Assembly (NCBI GenBank): GCA_902573865.1
Contig: CACGLI010000005.1
Span: 1 to 43,045 of the forward strand
Origin: an uncultured Pelagibacteraceae bacterium
GTDB taxonomy: Bacteria; Pseudomonadota; Alphaproteobacteria; Pelagibacterales; Pelagibacteraceae
DNA length: 43,045 bases
Direction: 5' to 3'
In this document: positions 15,245 to 23,966 of the stretch, in pieces
How positions within the stretch are numbered: position 1 is the stretch's first letter
Layout of the letters: each line of letters opens with the position of its first letter
Notes under the pieces: generated by a model
Databases searched by the model: none
The model's input: the letters and a program-made list of their open reading frames with translations, nothing else
Told to the model about the DNA's origin: nothing
Made by a program: the position numbers and the translations under genes

Positions 15245-16543
15245 ATGCAGACATCATTTACTGACAAACAACTTCTGGACAAAGATAATAAGACCAGTGA
15301 AACAATTATAAGAAAATGTGTTCACTGTGGAATGTGTAATGCCACATGCCCTACGTACGGAATTAACGGTGAAGAATTGGAGGGTCCAAGGGGAAGAATA
15401 TATCTGATCAAAGATATGCTGGAGAAAAAAAAACCTGCTACTAAAGAAATAACCAAACATATTGATAGTTGTTTATCTTGTTATTCTTGTATGACTACTT
15501 GTCCTTCGGGTGTAAACTATATGCATCTAATTGATCATGGAAGAAATTATGTTGAAGAAACATACAAAAGACCTTTCTTTGACAGATTGTTTAGAAACAT
15601 TCTCTCGTTTGTTTTACCAAGACCAAATGTTTTTTTACTAATGGCTGTATCTGCCAAAATAATAAAGCCATTTAGTTTTTTACTTCCAAAATTTTTAAAA
15701 AATGCAGTTAATTTGATGCCTAGTAAAATTCCAGGCAAAAAAATAAAAGAAAAAAAAATCTATGAAGTTACTAATGGAAAAAAAATTTCGAGAGTCGCAT
15801 TGTTAACTGGATGTGTACAAAGAGTCATTTCTCCTGAAATAAATGAGTCAACTATAAGACTTTTAAATAGGCATAATGTTGAAGTTGTTGTCATGCCTGA
15901 TATAAATTGTTGTGGGTCCTTAAATCATCACTTAGGGAAAAAAAAATTAGCACATGCTTCATTTAAAAATAATATAGAAAGTTGGCATGATGAATATCTT
16001 AAAAATGGCTTGGATGCCATTATAAGCAATACTTCTGGATGTGGAACAACCTTAAAAGACTACGGACATATTTTTAAAAATGATAAGGATTTAAAAAAGA
16101 AAGCAAAAAAAATTTCAGAATTAACTAAAGATATAACAGAATTTCTAGATGAAAATTTGAAGTTAAATATCAACATTAGTAATGATAAAAAATATAGAAT
16201 AGCTTATCACTCAGCTTGTTCGATGCAACATGGGCAGAAAGTTCATCAGCAACCAAAAGATTTAATTTCAAAAACTGGTAACGAAGTATTAGATATCCCA
16301 GAAGGACATTTATGCTGCGGTTCTGCGGGTACTTATAATATTCTTCATCAAGATATGGCCGAGTCATTATTAAAAAATAAAGTAAAAAATATCGAGAAAA
16401 TTTCTCCGGATTTCATTTCAACGGGAAATATTGGATGCATGACGCAAATTTCTGCTGGAACCCAAATACCAATTATTCATACTGTTGAATTACTAGATTG
16501 GTTCACTGGAGGCCCTAAGCCATATAAATTGAAGAATTTTTAA
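15245..16543 (+). CDS. glcF: Glycolate oxidase iron-sulfur subunit GlcF
   Basis: 432 residues. Two [4Fe-4S] motifs, Cys25/28/31/35 and Cys76/79/82/86, are followed by two CCG domains (CCGSLNHH and CCGSAGTYN), the typical GlcF layout. It passes electrons from GlcD/GlcE towards the membrane quinone pool. The ATG follows the glcE stop directly, and its own stop is 1 nt from the next gene, so glcDEF plus the reductase gene form one unit. Confidence 0.95.
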   Translation: MQTSFTDKQLLDKDNKTSETIIRKCVHCGMCNATCPTYGINGEELEGPRGRIYLIKDMLEKKKPATKEITKHIDSCLSCYSCMTTCPSGVNYMHLIDHGRNYVEETYKRPFFDRLFRNILSFVLPRPNVFLLMAVSAKIIKPFSFLLPKFLKNAVNLMPSKIPGKKIKEKKIYEVTNGKKISRVALLTGCVQRVISPEINESTIRLLNRHNVEVVVMPDINCCGSLNHHLGKKKLAHASFKNNIESWHDEYLKNGLDAIISNTSGCGTTLKDYGHIFKNDKDLKKKAKKISELTKDITEFLDENLKLNINISNDKKYRIAYHSACSMQHGQKVHQQPKDLISKTGNEVLDIPEGHLCCGSAGTYNILHQDMAESLLKNKVKNIEKISPDFISTGNIGCMTQISAGTQIPIIHTVELLDWFTGGPKPYKLKNF

Positions 16544-16544
16544 G

Positions 16545-17501
16545 ATGAAAAAAAAAATATTTGTCACAAGAAGACTTCTGCCTGAAAATGAGGAGAAGCT
16601 CAAAGATTTATTCGAAGTTACCCTAAACAAAGATGATAAAATTTATACTTCAAAAGAAATAATTGAGGGTTCAAAAAATTATGATGGAATTTTAAGTTCT
16701 GTTTCAGATCCGATTAACGCAGATACCATTTCTAAACTTTCTAGTTCAATCAAGATTATTGCTAATGGTGCTGTTGGTTTTGGAAATATTGATTTTAAGG
16801 CTGCAAGGGAAAGAGGGATTGCGGTTACCAATACACCAGATGTTTTAACAGACGCCACAGCTGACATACAAATACTTTTGTTATTGGGAGCATCAAGGAA
16901 AGCTTACGAGGGTCGTTTGGCAGCTGAAACTCAAAATTGGAAGTGGTCTTGGGATTTTTTACTTGGCAAGCAAATGTCAAATAAAAGATTAGGTATTATT
17001 GGGATGGGAAGAATAGGAAGGGCTGTTGCAAAAAGAGCTAAAGCTTTCAATATGGAAATTCATTATCACAATAGATCTAAATTAAAACCAGAATTAGAAA
17101 ATGGAGCTATTTTTCACAAAGACTTGAAAAGTCTCTTAGAAAAAAGTGATTTTTTATCTATCAATTGTCCCGCTACACCAAAAACGAAAAAATTGATCAA
17201 TAAAGAGACATTGTGCTATTTAAAAGAAAATACTGTGGTTGGAAATGCAGCAAGAGGCGATATAGTTGATGATGATGCTATGATCGAAGCTCTAAAAAAT
17301 GGAAAAGTGTTCGCTTATGGGCTAGATGTTTATAATGGAGAACCAAAAATCCATCCAGAATATCTAAAGTTGAAAAATATTTTTTTATTACCTCATTTGG
17401 GCAGTGCTACTAAAAGAACAAGATGGGATATGGCCTTTAGAGCCACTAAAAATTTAGAAATGTTTTTTAAAGGCGAAAAACCTCAAGATTTAGTAAATTA
17501 G
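16545..17501 (+). CDS. D-2-hydroxyacid dehydrogenase, glyoxylate/hydroxypyruvate reductase-like
   Basis: 318 residues, NAD(P)-dependent D-isomer-specific 2-hydroxyacid dehydrogenase. Rossmann motif GIIGMGRIGRAVAKRAKAF at about 147-165. Catalytic residues are seen in NAARGDIVDD (Arg), DVYNGEP (Glu) and LPHLGSATKRTR (His). Direct linkage to glcDEF suggests glyoxylate or hydroxypyruvate as substrate, which could counterbalance glycolate oxidation. Specificity is inferred from context. Confidence 0.85.
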   Translation: MKKKIFVTRRLLPENEEKLKDLFEVTLNKDDKIYTSKEIIEGSKNYDGILSSVSDPINADTISKLSSSIKIIANGAVGFGNIDFKAARERGIAVTNTPDVLTDATADIQILLLLGASRKAYEGRLAAETQNWKWSWDFLLGKQMSNKRLGIIGMGRIGRAVAKRAKAFNMEIHYHNRSKLKPELENGAIFHKDLKSLLEKSDFLSINCPATPKTKKLINKETLCYLKENTVVGNAARGDIVDDDAMIEALKNGKVFAYGLDVYNGEPKIHPEYLKLKNIFLLPHLGSATKRTRWDMAFRATKNLEMFFKGEKPQDLVN

Positions 17502-17590
17502 TACAATTATAAATTGAATCTTTTTAATTATTCTAAAAAGATATAGAGACTCCACCTAGATATTATGCTTAAATATTTCATTAATTAATT

Positions 17591-17598
17591 AAGGGGGA
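17591..17598 (+). promoter_or_regulatory. Strong ribosome binding site of the TRAP binding-protein gene
   Basis: AAGGGGGA lies 3 nt before the ATG at 17602, the strongest Shine-Dalgarno match noticed here; most genes in this window have weak or no SD. The 100-nt spacer 17502-17601 also holds TATTAT at 17561-17566, a possible -10 box without a convincing -35. Consistent with high expression of a periplasmic binding protein. Confidence 0.6.
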
Positions 17599-17601
17599 CA
17601 T

Positions 17602-18750
17602 ATGTCAAATAAAAGAAAAGGAGTAAAAACTCCATCAAGACGTAAGTTCTTTAAAGTAGCTGCAGCGACAGGTGCAGCAGCGGCGGCTTCAGTAGCAATG
17701 CCAAGCATTGCATTAGGAGCTCCAAAAACTTTAAAGATGCAAGCTGCATGGCCTTCTGGTGCAAACATATTCTTTGAAATGGCAGGAGACTATGCCAAGA
17801 TGGTTCAAGATATGTCTGGTGGTGAATTGAAAATTGACCTTCAGCCAGTTGGAGCAGTAGTTAAAACTTCTGAAATCGGACAAGCGGTAAGTTCGGGAGT
17901 TCTAGATATGGGTCACTGGGTAACAGCGTACTGGTATGGGAAAAATCCAGCAGCGTCGTTGTTTGGTACAGGTCCATCATACGGTCTATCATCTCAAGAA
18001 GTAATGGGATGGATAGAATATGGCGGAGGTAGAAAACTATATGAAGAAACTTTATCAAAAGTTGGTTTCGATTACATAGGTTTCTTCCATATGCCGATGC
18101 CTGCTCAGCCTTTTGGTTGGTTTAAGAAAAATGTTACCAAAGTGTCTGATGTAAAAGGTATGAAGTATAGAACTGTAGGATTAGCTACAAACGTTCTAAC
18201 AGCAATGGGAATGGTAGTTAGACAATTACCAGGTGGTGAAATACAGCCAGCTATGAAAACTGGTTTGATTGAAGCCGCTGAGTTTAACAACCCAACTTCA
18301 GACTCTCAGTTTGGTATGCAAGATGTATCTAAGCACTATCACTTAGGTAGCTTCCACCAATCACAAGAGATGTTTGAAATCCCAATTAATAAGAAGACAT
18401 TTAATAGTTTAGAACCTAAACACCAGGCTATTCTAAAAAATGCTGCTTATGCTGCAAACTCAGATAACTACTTCAAAGCACTGGTTAGATATTCAGCTGA
18501 CCTTTCGAAGTTAATGAATCAACATAAAGTAAATGTTTATCAAACTTCTGATGCTATTTTAGGTGAGCAACTTAAAGGATGGGATAAAGTTATAGGTGAC
18601 TTTAATAAAAAAGATCCTTTCTTTAAGAAAATTGTAGACTCACAGAAAGCTTACGCTAAAAGAGTTATGAAGTACTTATTGATGAATCAGCCAAATTACA
18701 GACTGGCTTATGAAAATGAGTTTGGAAAACTTGGAAGTGTAAAAATTTAA
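17602..18750 (+). CDS. dctP: TRAP transporter solute-binding protein, DctP/TakP-like
   Basis: 382 residues. The N-terminus carries a twin-arginine signal (SRRKFF at 12-17 and a long Ala-rich stretch to about residue 39), so export is by Tat. The mature protein resembles TakP-type binding proteins known for 2-oxoacids: GWFKKNVTKVSDVKGMKYR followed by GGEIQPAMKTGLIEAAEF. The likely ligand is a small monocarboxylate (2-oxoacid, lactate or glycolate), supported by the neighbouring hydroxyacid enzymes but not provable from sequence. It has its own strong RBS and is followed by a terminator before the permease genes. Confidence 0.9.
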   Translation: MSNKRKGVKTPSRRKFFKVAAATGAAAAASVAMPSIALGAPKTLKMQAAWPSGANIFFEMAGDYAKMVQDMSGGELKIDLQPVGAVVKTSEIGQAVSSGVLDMGHWVTAYWYGKNPAASLFGTGPSYGLSSQEVMGWIEYGGGRKLYEETLSKVGFDYIGFFHMPMPAQPFGWFKKNVTKVSDVKGMKYRTVGLATNVLTAMGMVVRQLPGGEIQPAMKTGLIEAAEFNNPTSDSQFGMQDVSKHYHLGSFHQSQEMFEIPINKKTFNSLEPKHQAILKNAAYAANSDNYFKALVRYSADLSKLMNQHKVNVYQTSDAILGEQLKGWDKVIGDFNKKDPFFKKIVDSQKAYAKRVMKYLLMNQPNYRLAYENEFGKLGSVKI

Positions 18751-18774
18751 TATAATTTAAATTATAAAAAATTA

Positions 18775-18799
18775 GGGGGCTTATTGCCCCCTTTTTTTT
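18775..18799 (+). terminator. Rho-independent terminator between dctP and dctQ
   Basis: GGGGGC (18775-18780), loop TTATT and GCCCCC (18786-18791), followed by eight T residues (18792-18799). This is the clearest intrinsic terminator in the window. It sits inside the TRAP operon, 37 nt before the dctQ start, so it probably lets only part of transcription continue into the permease genes. Confidence 0.9.
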
Positions 18800-18836
18800 G
18801 ATAGCAATCTTTAAATATTTGTAATAGTTTTAGACA

Positions 18837-19421
18837 ATGAGGGGATTTATCTATTTTGCAGACCATCTGAGTACTTCAGCAGGAAAAGCATTTTCTTGGT
18901 TAATAGTAATTCTTATGGGCGGTACTTGCTATGAGGTTTTTATGGCAAAGGTTTTTAATGCTCCGACACTTTGGAATTTTGATTTTAGTTTACAGATGTA
19001 TGGCGCAATCTTTATGATGGCTGGTGCGTACACTCTATCAACCGAGGCTCATGTAAGAGGTGATGTGGTCTACAGACTTTTTAGACCAAAGATCCAAGGT
19101 TACATCGATTTAGTTTTATATTTTATATTTTTCTTTCCAGGTGTTCTAGCTCTAGCTTTTTATGGATATGAATATGCAGCTTTAGCATGGAAAATAAAAG
19201 AGACTAGTTGGAATAGCCCAGCTCAAATACAAATTTACATGGCAAAGGCGTTAATACCAGCTGCGGGCGTTTTATTAATTATTCAAGGTATAAGTGAAGT
19301 GTTTAGATCAATAATTTGTATACAAACTGGTCATTGGCCGGCCCGAATGGTTGTTGCAGAAGAAACAGAAAAAATTTTAATGAGAACTTCACAAGAGGAG
19401 GATCAAAAAGATGTTATTTAA
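18837..19421 (+). CDS. dctQ: TRAP transporter small permease subunit (DctQ)
   Basis: 194 residues with four membrane helices (about 15-33, 48-68, 90-110 and 137-155), the standard DctQ topology. The conserved segment TEAHVRGDVVYRLF after helix 2 fits the family. DctQ supports the large permease and docks the binding protein. Overlaps dctM by 11 nt. There is no strong SD; expression probably depends on read-through of the upstream terminator or a weak promoter in 18800-18836. Confidence 0.92.
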   Translation: MRGFIYFADHLSTSAGKAFSWLIVILMGGTCYEVFMAKVFNAPTLWNFDFSLQMYGAIFMMAGAYTLSTEAHVRGDVVYRLFRPKIQGYIDLVLYFIFFFPGVLALAFYGYEYAALAWKIKETSWNSPAQIQIYMAKALIPAAGVLLIIQGISEVFRSIICIQTGHWPARMVVAEETEKILMRTSQEEDQKDVI

Positions 19422-20772
19422 TTTAACAAATCCAGAAATAGCAATTTTTATGATGGCAATATTTTTATTTGCAGTTTTATTGGGTTTCCCTATTGCCTTT
19501 ACCTTAATGGCAATGGGAGTAGGATTTGGTTATTATGCTTACTATGATCCTTCAAGAATGGAACATCTATTAGACAACAGGATTTTTCAATTATTCGTAC
19601 AAAATACTTATACTGTTATGGATAATACCGTTTTAACAGCCGTGCCTCTTTTTTTATTTATGGGATATTTAGTTGAAAGAGCAGGTATAGTTTCCCGGTT
19701 ATTTTTTGCAATAAGACTTGCCTCACACAGGTTACCGGCCTCAATGGCTGTAGCTGCTTTAATAACATGCGCTCTGTTCTCAACTGCGACAGGCATAATA
19801 GGTGCTGTAGTTACTCTGATGGGTCTTTTGGCATGGCCAGCCATGGTAAAAGCAGGTTACGATAAAAAATTTGCCTCTGGTGTAATTTGTTCAGGAGGGT
19901 GTTTAGGTATTTTAATTCCTCCAAGTATAATGCTTATCGTTTATTCTGTAATTGCGCAGCTTTCACCCCTAAGACTTTTTGCGGCAGCAATATTTCCTGG
20001 TTTATTACTTGCGGGCCTTTATATTATATATGCTATTACAAGAGCATATCTAAATCCATCTATTGCACCTAAACCACCGCAAGAAGAAATTCCTCCAACT
20101 GCAGTGATAATGAAAGAAGTTTTAGTCTCTTTTTTACCTTTGTTTTCACTGATTATTCTTGTTCTTGGTACAATTCTTGGCGGTCTTGCGACTCCGGCAG
20201 AGGCAGCAGCAGTGGGGGCATTTGGATCCTTAGTTCTTTCTTACTTCTATAAAACACTCAAATGGAAAAATTTTAAAGAGTCAGTTTTCTTAACAGCAAA
20301 AACTACAGCGATGATAATGTGGTTATTCATAGGGTCCTGGACATTTGCATCTGTATTTTCGTATTTAGGGGGACATGAAGTTTTTGAACATTTCTTCAAA
20401 TCAATGAATTTAGCTCCATGGCAATTTCTAATTATTACACAATTAATAATATTCTTGCTTGGATGGCCTTTGGAGTGGACAGAAATACTAATAATTTTTG
20501 TGCCGATATTCTTACCATTAGTAGAATTTTTTGGGGTTAATCCTTATTTCTTTGCGATGTTAATTGCATTAAATCTTCAAACTTCATTTTTGACACCACC
20601 TATGGCCATGTCGGCGTATTACTTAAAAGGTGTTCAAACAAAAAATGTTGAGCTTCTTGAGATCTTTAGTGGTATCATGCCGTTTTTACTCATAGTAATA
20701 TTAGCTATGGTATTGATGTATCTTTTCCCAGGTATTGCACTTTGGCTTCCAGAAACATTATTTGCTAATTAA
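19411..20772 (+). CDS. dctM: TRAP transporter large permease subunit (DctM)
   Basis: 453 residues, about 12-13 membrane segments; the ion-coupled transport subunit of the TRAP system (Na+-dependent in characterised members). Recognisable DctM stretches are TAVPLFLFMGYLVERAG at about 71-87, FSTATGIIGAVVTLMG at about 128-143, GCLGILIPPSIMLIVYSVI and ATPAEAAAVGAFG. It completes a TRAP transporter with the two preceding genes. The amidase gene begins 6 nt later. Confidence 0.95.
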   Translation: MLFNLTNPEIAIFMMAIFLFAVLLGFPIAFTLMAMGVGFGYYAYYDPSRMEHLLDNRIFQLFVQNTYTVMDNTVLTAVPLFLFMGYLVERAGIVSRLFFAIRLASHRLPASMAVAALITCALFSTATGIIGAVVTLMGLLAWPAMVKAGYDKKFASGVICSGGCLGILIPPSIMLIVYSVIAQLSPLRLFAAAIFPGLLLAGLYIIYAITRAYLNPSIAPKPPQEEIPPTAVIMKEVLVSFLPLFSLIILVLGTILGGLATPAEAAAVGAFGSLVLSYFYKTLKWKNFKESVFLTAKTTAMIMWLFIGSWTFASVFSYLGGHEVFEHFFKSMNLAPWQFLIITQLIIFLLGWPLEWTEILIIFVPIFLPLVEFFGVNPYFFAMLIALNLQTSFLTPPMAMSAYYLKGVQTKNVELLEIFSGIMPFLLIVILAMVLMYLFPGIALWLPETLFAN

Positions 20773-20778
20773 TAACAA

Positions 20779-22107
20779 ATGAACAATATCGTTTCACTTA
20801 CAGCTAATGAATTGGTTGGAAAATTGAAATCTGGAGAAATTTCTTGTGAAGAGGTATGCAAAGCTTTTATTGAAAGAGTTGATAAATTTGAAAAGGAAGT
20901 TAAGGCTTGGGCTTATATTGATAAAAAAAATATTTTAGAAAAAGCCAAAGAAAAGGATGAGCACAGGAAATCAGGCAAACCATTGGGACCACTTCATGGC
21001 TTACCAATTGGTGTTAAAGATATAATTGGTACAGAAGACATGCCAACTGAGTGTGGCACTGTTTTAAGAAAAGGAACGCCAGAAAGTTCTGATGCAGAGG
21101 TAGTTAACTTATTAAAAATTTCAGGTGCTATTATCATGGGCAAAACAGTTACGACGGAATTAGCTTATTTTGATCCAGGGAAAACAACTAACCCTCATGA
21201 TAAATCTCGAACTCCAGGAGGATCTTCAAGTGGGTCTGCTGCAGCCGTAGGTGCTTTCATGTCGCCATTAACAGTTGGATCACAAACAAAGGGATCTATC
21301 ATTAGACCAGCATCATACTGTGGAGTTGTTGGTTACAAACCATCTTATGGTTTAATTTCAAGAAATGGTGTGCTTAAACAGTCTTCAAAATTAGACCATG
21401 TTGGAGTATTTGGAAAAAGTGTGTTGGATGTGGCTTTAATAGCAAAGTCTTTAATTAAAAAGGACCTATATGACAAAGATACCATTCATTACTCTGCAGA
21501 AAATATGCTAGATGAGTGCAAAAAGGGCCCACATTTTGAACCAAAATTTATTTTTTATAAAACAAAAAATTGGAAGAACATTGACAAAGAGTCACAAAAG
21601 GCTTTTGAGTTTTTGATTAAAAAATTCAAAAAAAATATAGAACTTTTTGATGAACCATCTTATTTTAAAGAAATTCACCACTACCACCAAGTTATTCATG
21701 AGACAGATATGGCAAATAGTTTTCAAAATTTTTATAAAAACTCAAAAAATAAACTAGGAAAAAAATTAGTTGAAGCCATTGAGAGGGGAATGAAGTATTC
21801 AGCTACCCAGTATACAGAGGCGGTTGACTTTATGGAACAAAGCTATAGATCATACAGTGAAGTGTTTGAAGACTACCACGGTGTTCTTACACCTTGTTCC
21901 ACAGGTGTCGCCGATAAAGGTTTAAAATTTACAGGAAGTCCTGAGTTTTGTACTATATGGACTTATATGGGATTACCTACAATTTCCTTACCTTTACTAA
22001 CAGGACAAAATAATTTACCATTAGGTGTTCAATTAGTTGGAGATAAACTAGATGATCTAAGATTTCTTGGAACAGCTAACTGGTTGGAAAAAAATTGTAA
22101 AGATTGA
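20779..22107 (+). CDS. Amidase signature family hydrolase
   Basis: 442 residues. The Ser-cisSer-Lys triad is visible: Lys80 (GVKDI), Ser149 (GGSSSGSAAA) and Ser173 (TKGSIIRPAS), with spacings like those of GatA. It is not GatA itself: it is short and has no gatB/C neighbours. The substrate is unknown. The residue two before the nucleophile is Lys171, usually Gly or Ala (TGGS, TAGS). Downstream of the TRAP genes by 6 nt; possibly it hydrolyses an amide whose acid feeds the same pathway. Its TGA shares one base with the next ATG. Confidence 0.85.
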   Translation: MNNIVSLTANELVGKLKSGEISCEEVCKAFIERVDKFEKEVKAWAYIDKKNILEKAKEKDEHRKSGKPLGPLHGLPIGVKDIIGTEDMPTECGTVLRKGTPESSDAEVVNLLKISGAIIMGKTVTTELAYFDPGKTTNPHDKSRTPGGSSSGSAAAVGAFMSPLTVGSQTKGSIIRPASYCGVVGYKPSYGLISRNGVLKQSSKLDHVGVFGKSVLDVALIAKSLIKKDLYDKDTIHYSAENMLDECKKGPHFEPKFIFYKTKNWKNIDKESQKAFEFLIKKFKKNIELFDEPSYFKEIHHYHQVIHETDMANSFQNFYKNSKNKLGKKLVEAIERGMKYSATQYTEAVDFMEQSYRSYSEVFEDYHGVLTPCSTGVADKGLKFTGSPEFCTIWTYMGLPTISLPLLTGQNNLPLGVQLVGDKLDDLRFLGTANWLEKNCKD

Positions 22108-22283
22108 TGAGTAGGTTAACAACAATAGTTGGATGTGGTCTTGCGATAGCTTTTTTGCTAGGCTTGGCAACAACATTAACTCGGTCTCCAATGATTGGTT
22201 TCAAAGATGTTTTACCAGTTTACATATTAATGGCCATAGTTATTGTCATGATGCTTTATGAAGCCTTCATTGACAAGAAATAA
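22107..22283 (+). CDS. Small two-helix membrane protein, 58 residues
   Basis: Read directly from ATG at 22107 to TAA at 22281-22283. The product has helices at about residues 5-25 and 35-52, a short loop with TRSPMIGFKD between them, and an acidic/basic end (YEAFIDKK). Its ATG overlaps the amidase stop (TGATG) and its end overlaps the EamA gene by 26 nt, so it bridges two genes in typical translational coupling. I do not recognise the family. It could be a small transporter or regulatory subunit; function unknown. Confidence 0.6.
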   Translation: MSRLTTIVGCGLAIAFLLGLATTLTRSPMIGFKDVLPVYILMAIVIVMMLYEAFIDKK

Positions 22284-23166
22284 TTCCTACTTCCCTTATT
22301 TGTTATTGTTTATACAGCCTGTTTTCATGGCATCTAACATTATTGTAGCTCGTGGAGGAGTGGAATATGTTCCACCAATTTCTTTAGCTTTTTGGAGGTG
22401 GCTAACTGTTTTTTTCATTTTATCTCCTTTTTTCTTAAGTGAAATATTAAAAAAGAAAAAAGATTTAAACAAAGAATTTTGGAAATTATTTTTCCTAGGT
22501 TCAATGGGATGTGGAGTATGTGGAGCTTTTCCTTTTATTGCGGGAATGTCAACTACAATGGCTAATATGGGTATCATTTATACATCATCACCTATATTTA
22601 TAATCATTCTATCTGTAATGTTTTTTAAAGATAAAATTACATCTTCAAGAATAATTGGTCTTTTAATTTGTCTGATTGGAGTTTTAACAATTATAGGCAA
22701 GGGTAATTTACAATTATTACTCAATTTAAAATTTACATCAGGAGATTTATGGATGATAGGTGCAGCTATTGGGTGGGCTGTTTATTCTATATATTTATTA
22801 AACTGGAAAAGTAATTTTAGTTTAATGGGAAGATTTACAATTATTTCTCTTTTTGGAGCAATATCTCTTTTTCCTTTTTATCTAATTGAAGAAATATATT
22901 TTTTTAATACTGAGTTTAATAATAATTTTATTTTTTGGGTTCTTTTTGCTGCAATTTCACCTGGTATTATAGCTTTTACATTGTATACCAAGGTTCAAAA
23001 ATATGTCGGAGCATCTTTGGCGGGTTTTACACTTTATATATTCTCTGTTTACTCAGCTATTTACGGAATAATTTTATTCGATGAAGCTTTGATGAATTTT
23101 CATTACATAGGTGCAGCGTTCGTATTTTTAGGCGTTTATTTAGCCAGGAAGGTAAAAAGCAAGTGA
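22258..23166 (+). CDS. EamA/DMT-family transporter
   Basis: 302 residues with ten predicted helices in two EamA repeats (about residues 14-145 and 160-297). The drug/metabolite transporter superfamily exports or imports amino acids, nucleobases and other metabolites; the substrate cannot be predicted. The ATG at 22258 is needed to include the whole first helix, although it lies inside the upstream small gene. Its stop overlaps the GTG of the hydrolase gene by 4 nt. Confidence 0.88.
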   Translation: MKPSLTRNNSYFPYLLLFIQPVFMASNIIVARGGVEYVPPISLAFWRWLTVFFILSPFFLSEILKKKKDLNKEFWKLFFLGSMGCGVCGAFPFIAGMSTTMANMGIIYTSSPIFIIILSVMFFKDKITSSRIIGLLICLIGVLTIIGKGNLQLLLNLKFTSGDLWMIGAAIGWAVYSIYLLNWKSNFSLMGRFTIISLFGAISLFPFYLIEEIYFFNTEFNNNFIFWVLFAAISPGIIAFTLYTKVQKYVGASLAGFTLYIFSVYSAIYGIILFDEALMNFHYIGAAFVFLGVYLARKVKSK

Positions 23167-23966
23167 AAATTTCAACCTTAATTTTTTCTGTAATATTAGT
23201 CTATCTAATAATTGTCGCTTATATGTATCTTAATCAAAGAAAACTTTTATACTTACCAAGTGAAAATAATTATATGGATGATCAAATACAATTTAAATAT
23301 CAAGAAGTTTTTATAGAAACTGAAAATAATTTAAAACTTAAATCTTGGATAATTGAAAAAGACTTAATAAATAAAAAAACATTAGTATTTTTTCATGGCA
23401 ATGCAGGAAACCTATCTAACAGGACTTATAAGCTTAACCAACTAAATAAGCTAGATATTAATATTATAATTTTAGCCTGGAGAAGTTTTAGCGGAAACAA
23501 AGGTGAACCCACAGAGAACAATTTATACAATGATGCAAGAAAAACTATTGATTGGTTAAATACGAAAGGTGTTAAAAATAAAAATATCATTTTATATGGC
23601 GAGTCTTTGGGAACCGGTGTTGCAGTAGAGTTAGGTCAAATGAATGAATTCGGAGGCATAATACTAGAGTCTCCATTTACATCAATGACTAGTGCAGCTA
23701 AGAACATTTACCCATGGTTACCTGTTAAATATTTATTAAAGGATAAATACGACTCCGAAAAAAAAATAAAATATTTAAAAATACCCATTTTAATCATGCA
23801 TGGAAAAAAAGATAATATTGTTCCATTTAAAATGGGTAAGAAACTATATGACTTAGCTAACAACCCGAAATTTTTTTACTTTACTGAAAATGATGATCAT
23901 ATGATGACCTTTGATGAGAGTTTAGTAAAAACTATAAAAAATTTCTTAACTTTTGATCCCCAGTAA
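23163..23966 (+). CDS. Membrane-anchored alpha/beta hydrolase (Bem46/ABHD13-like)
   Basis: 267 residues: N-terminal signal anchor (about 4-21), then an alpha/beta hydrolase domain. Oxyanion loop FFHGNAGN at 76-83, nucleophile Ser148 in GESLGTG, acid Asp217 (HGKKDNIVP) and base His246. Similar to YfhR/Bem46-type serine hydrolases with unassigned substrates. GTG start at 23163, coupled to the EamA stop. Its 3' end overlaps convergent ftsY by 21 nt. Confidence 0.85.
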   Translation: MKISTLIFSVILVYLIIVAYMYLNQRKLLYLPSENNYMDDQIQFKYQEVFIETENNLKLKSWIIEKDLINKKTLVFFHGNAGNLSNRTYKLNQLNKLDINIIILAWRSFSGNKGEPTENNLYNDARKTIDWLNTKGVKNKNIILYGESLGTGVAVELGQMNEFGGIILESPFTSMTSAAKNIYPWLPVKYLLKDKYDSEKKIKYLKIPILIMHGKKDNIVPFKMGKKLYDLANNPKFFYFTENDDHMMTFDESLVKTIKNFLTFDPQ

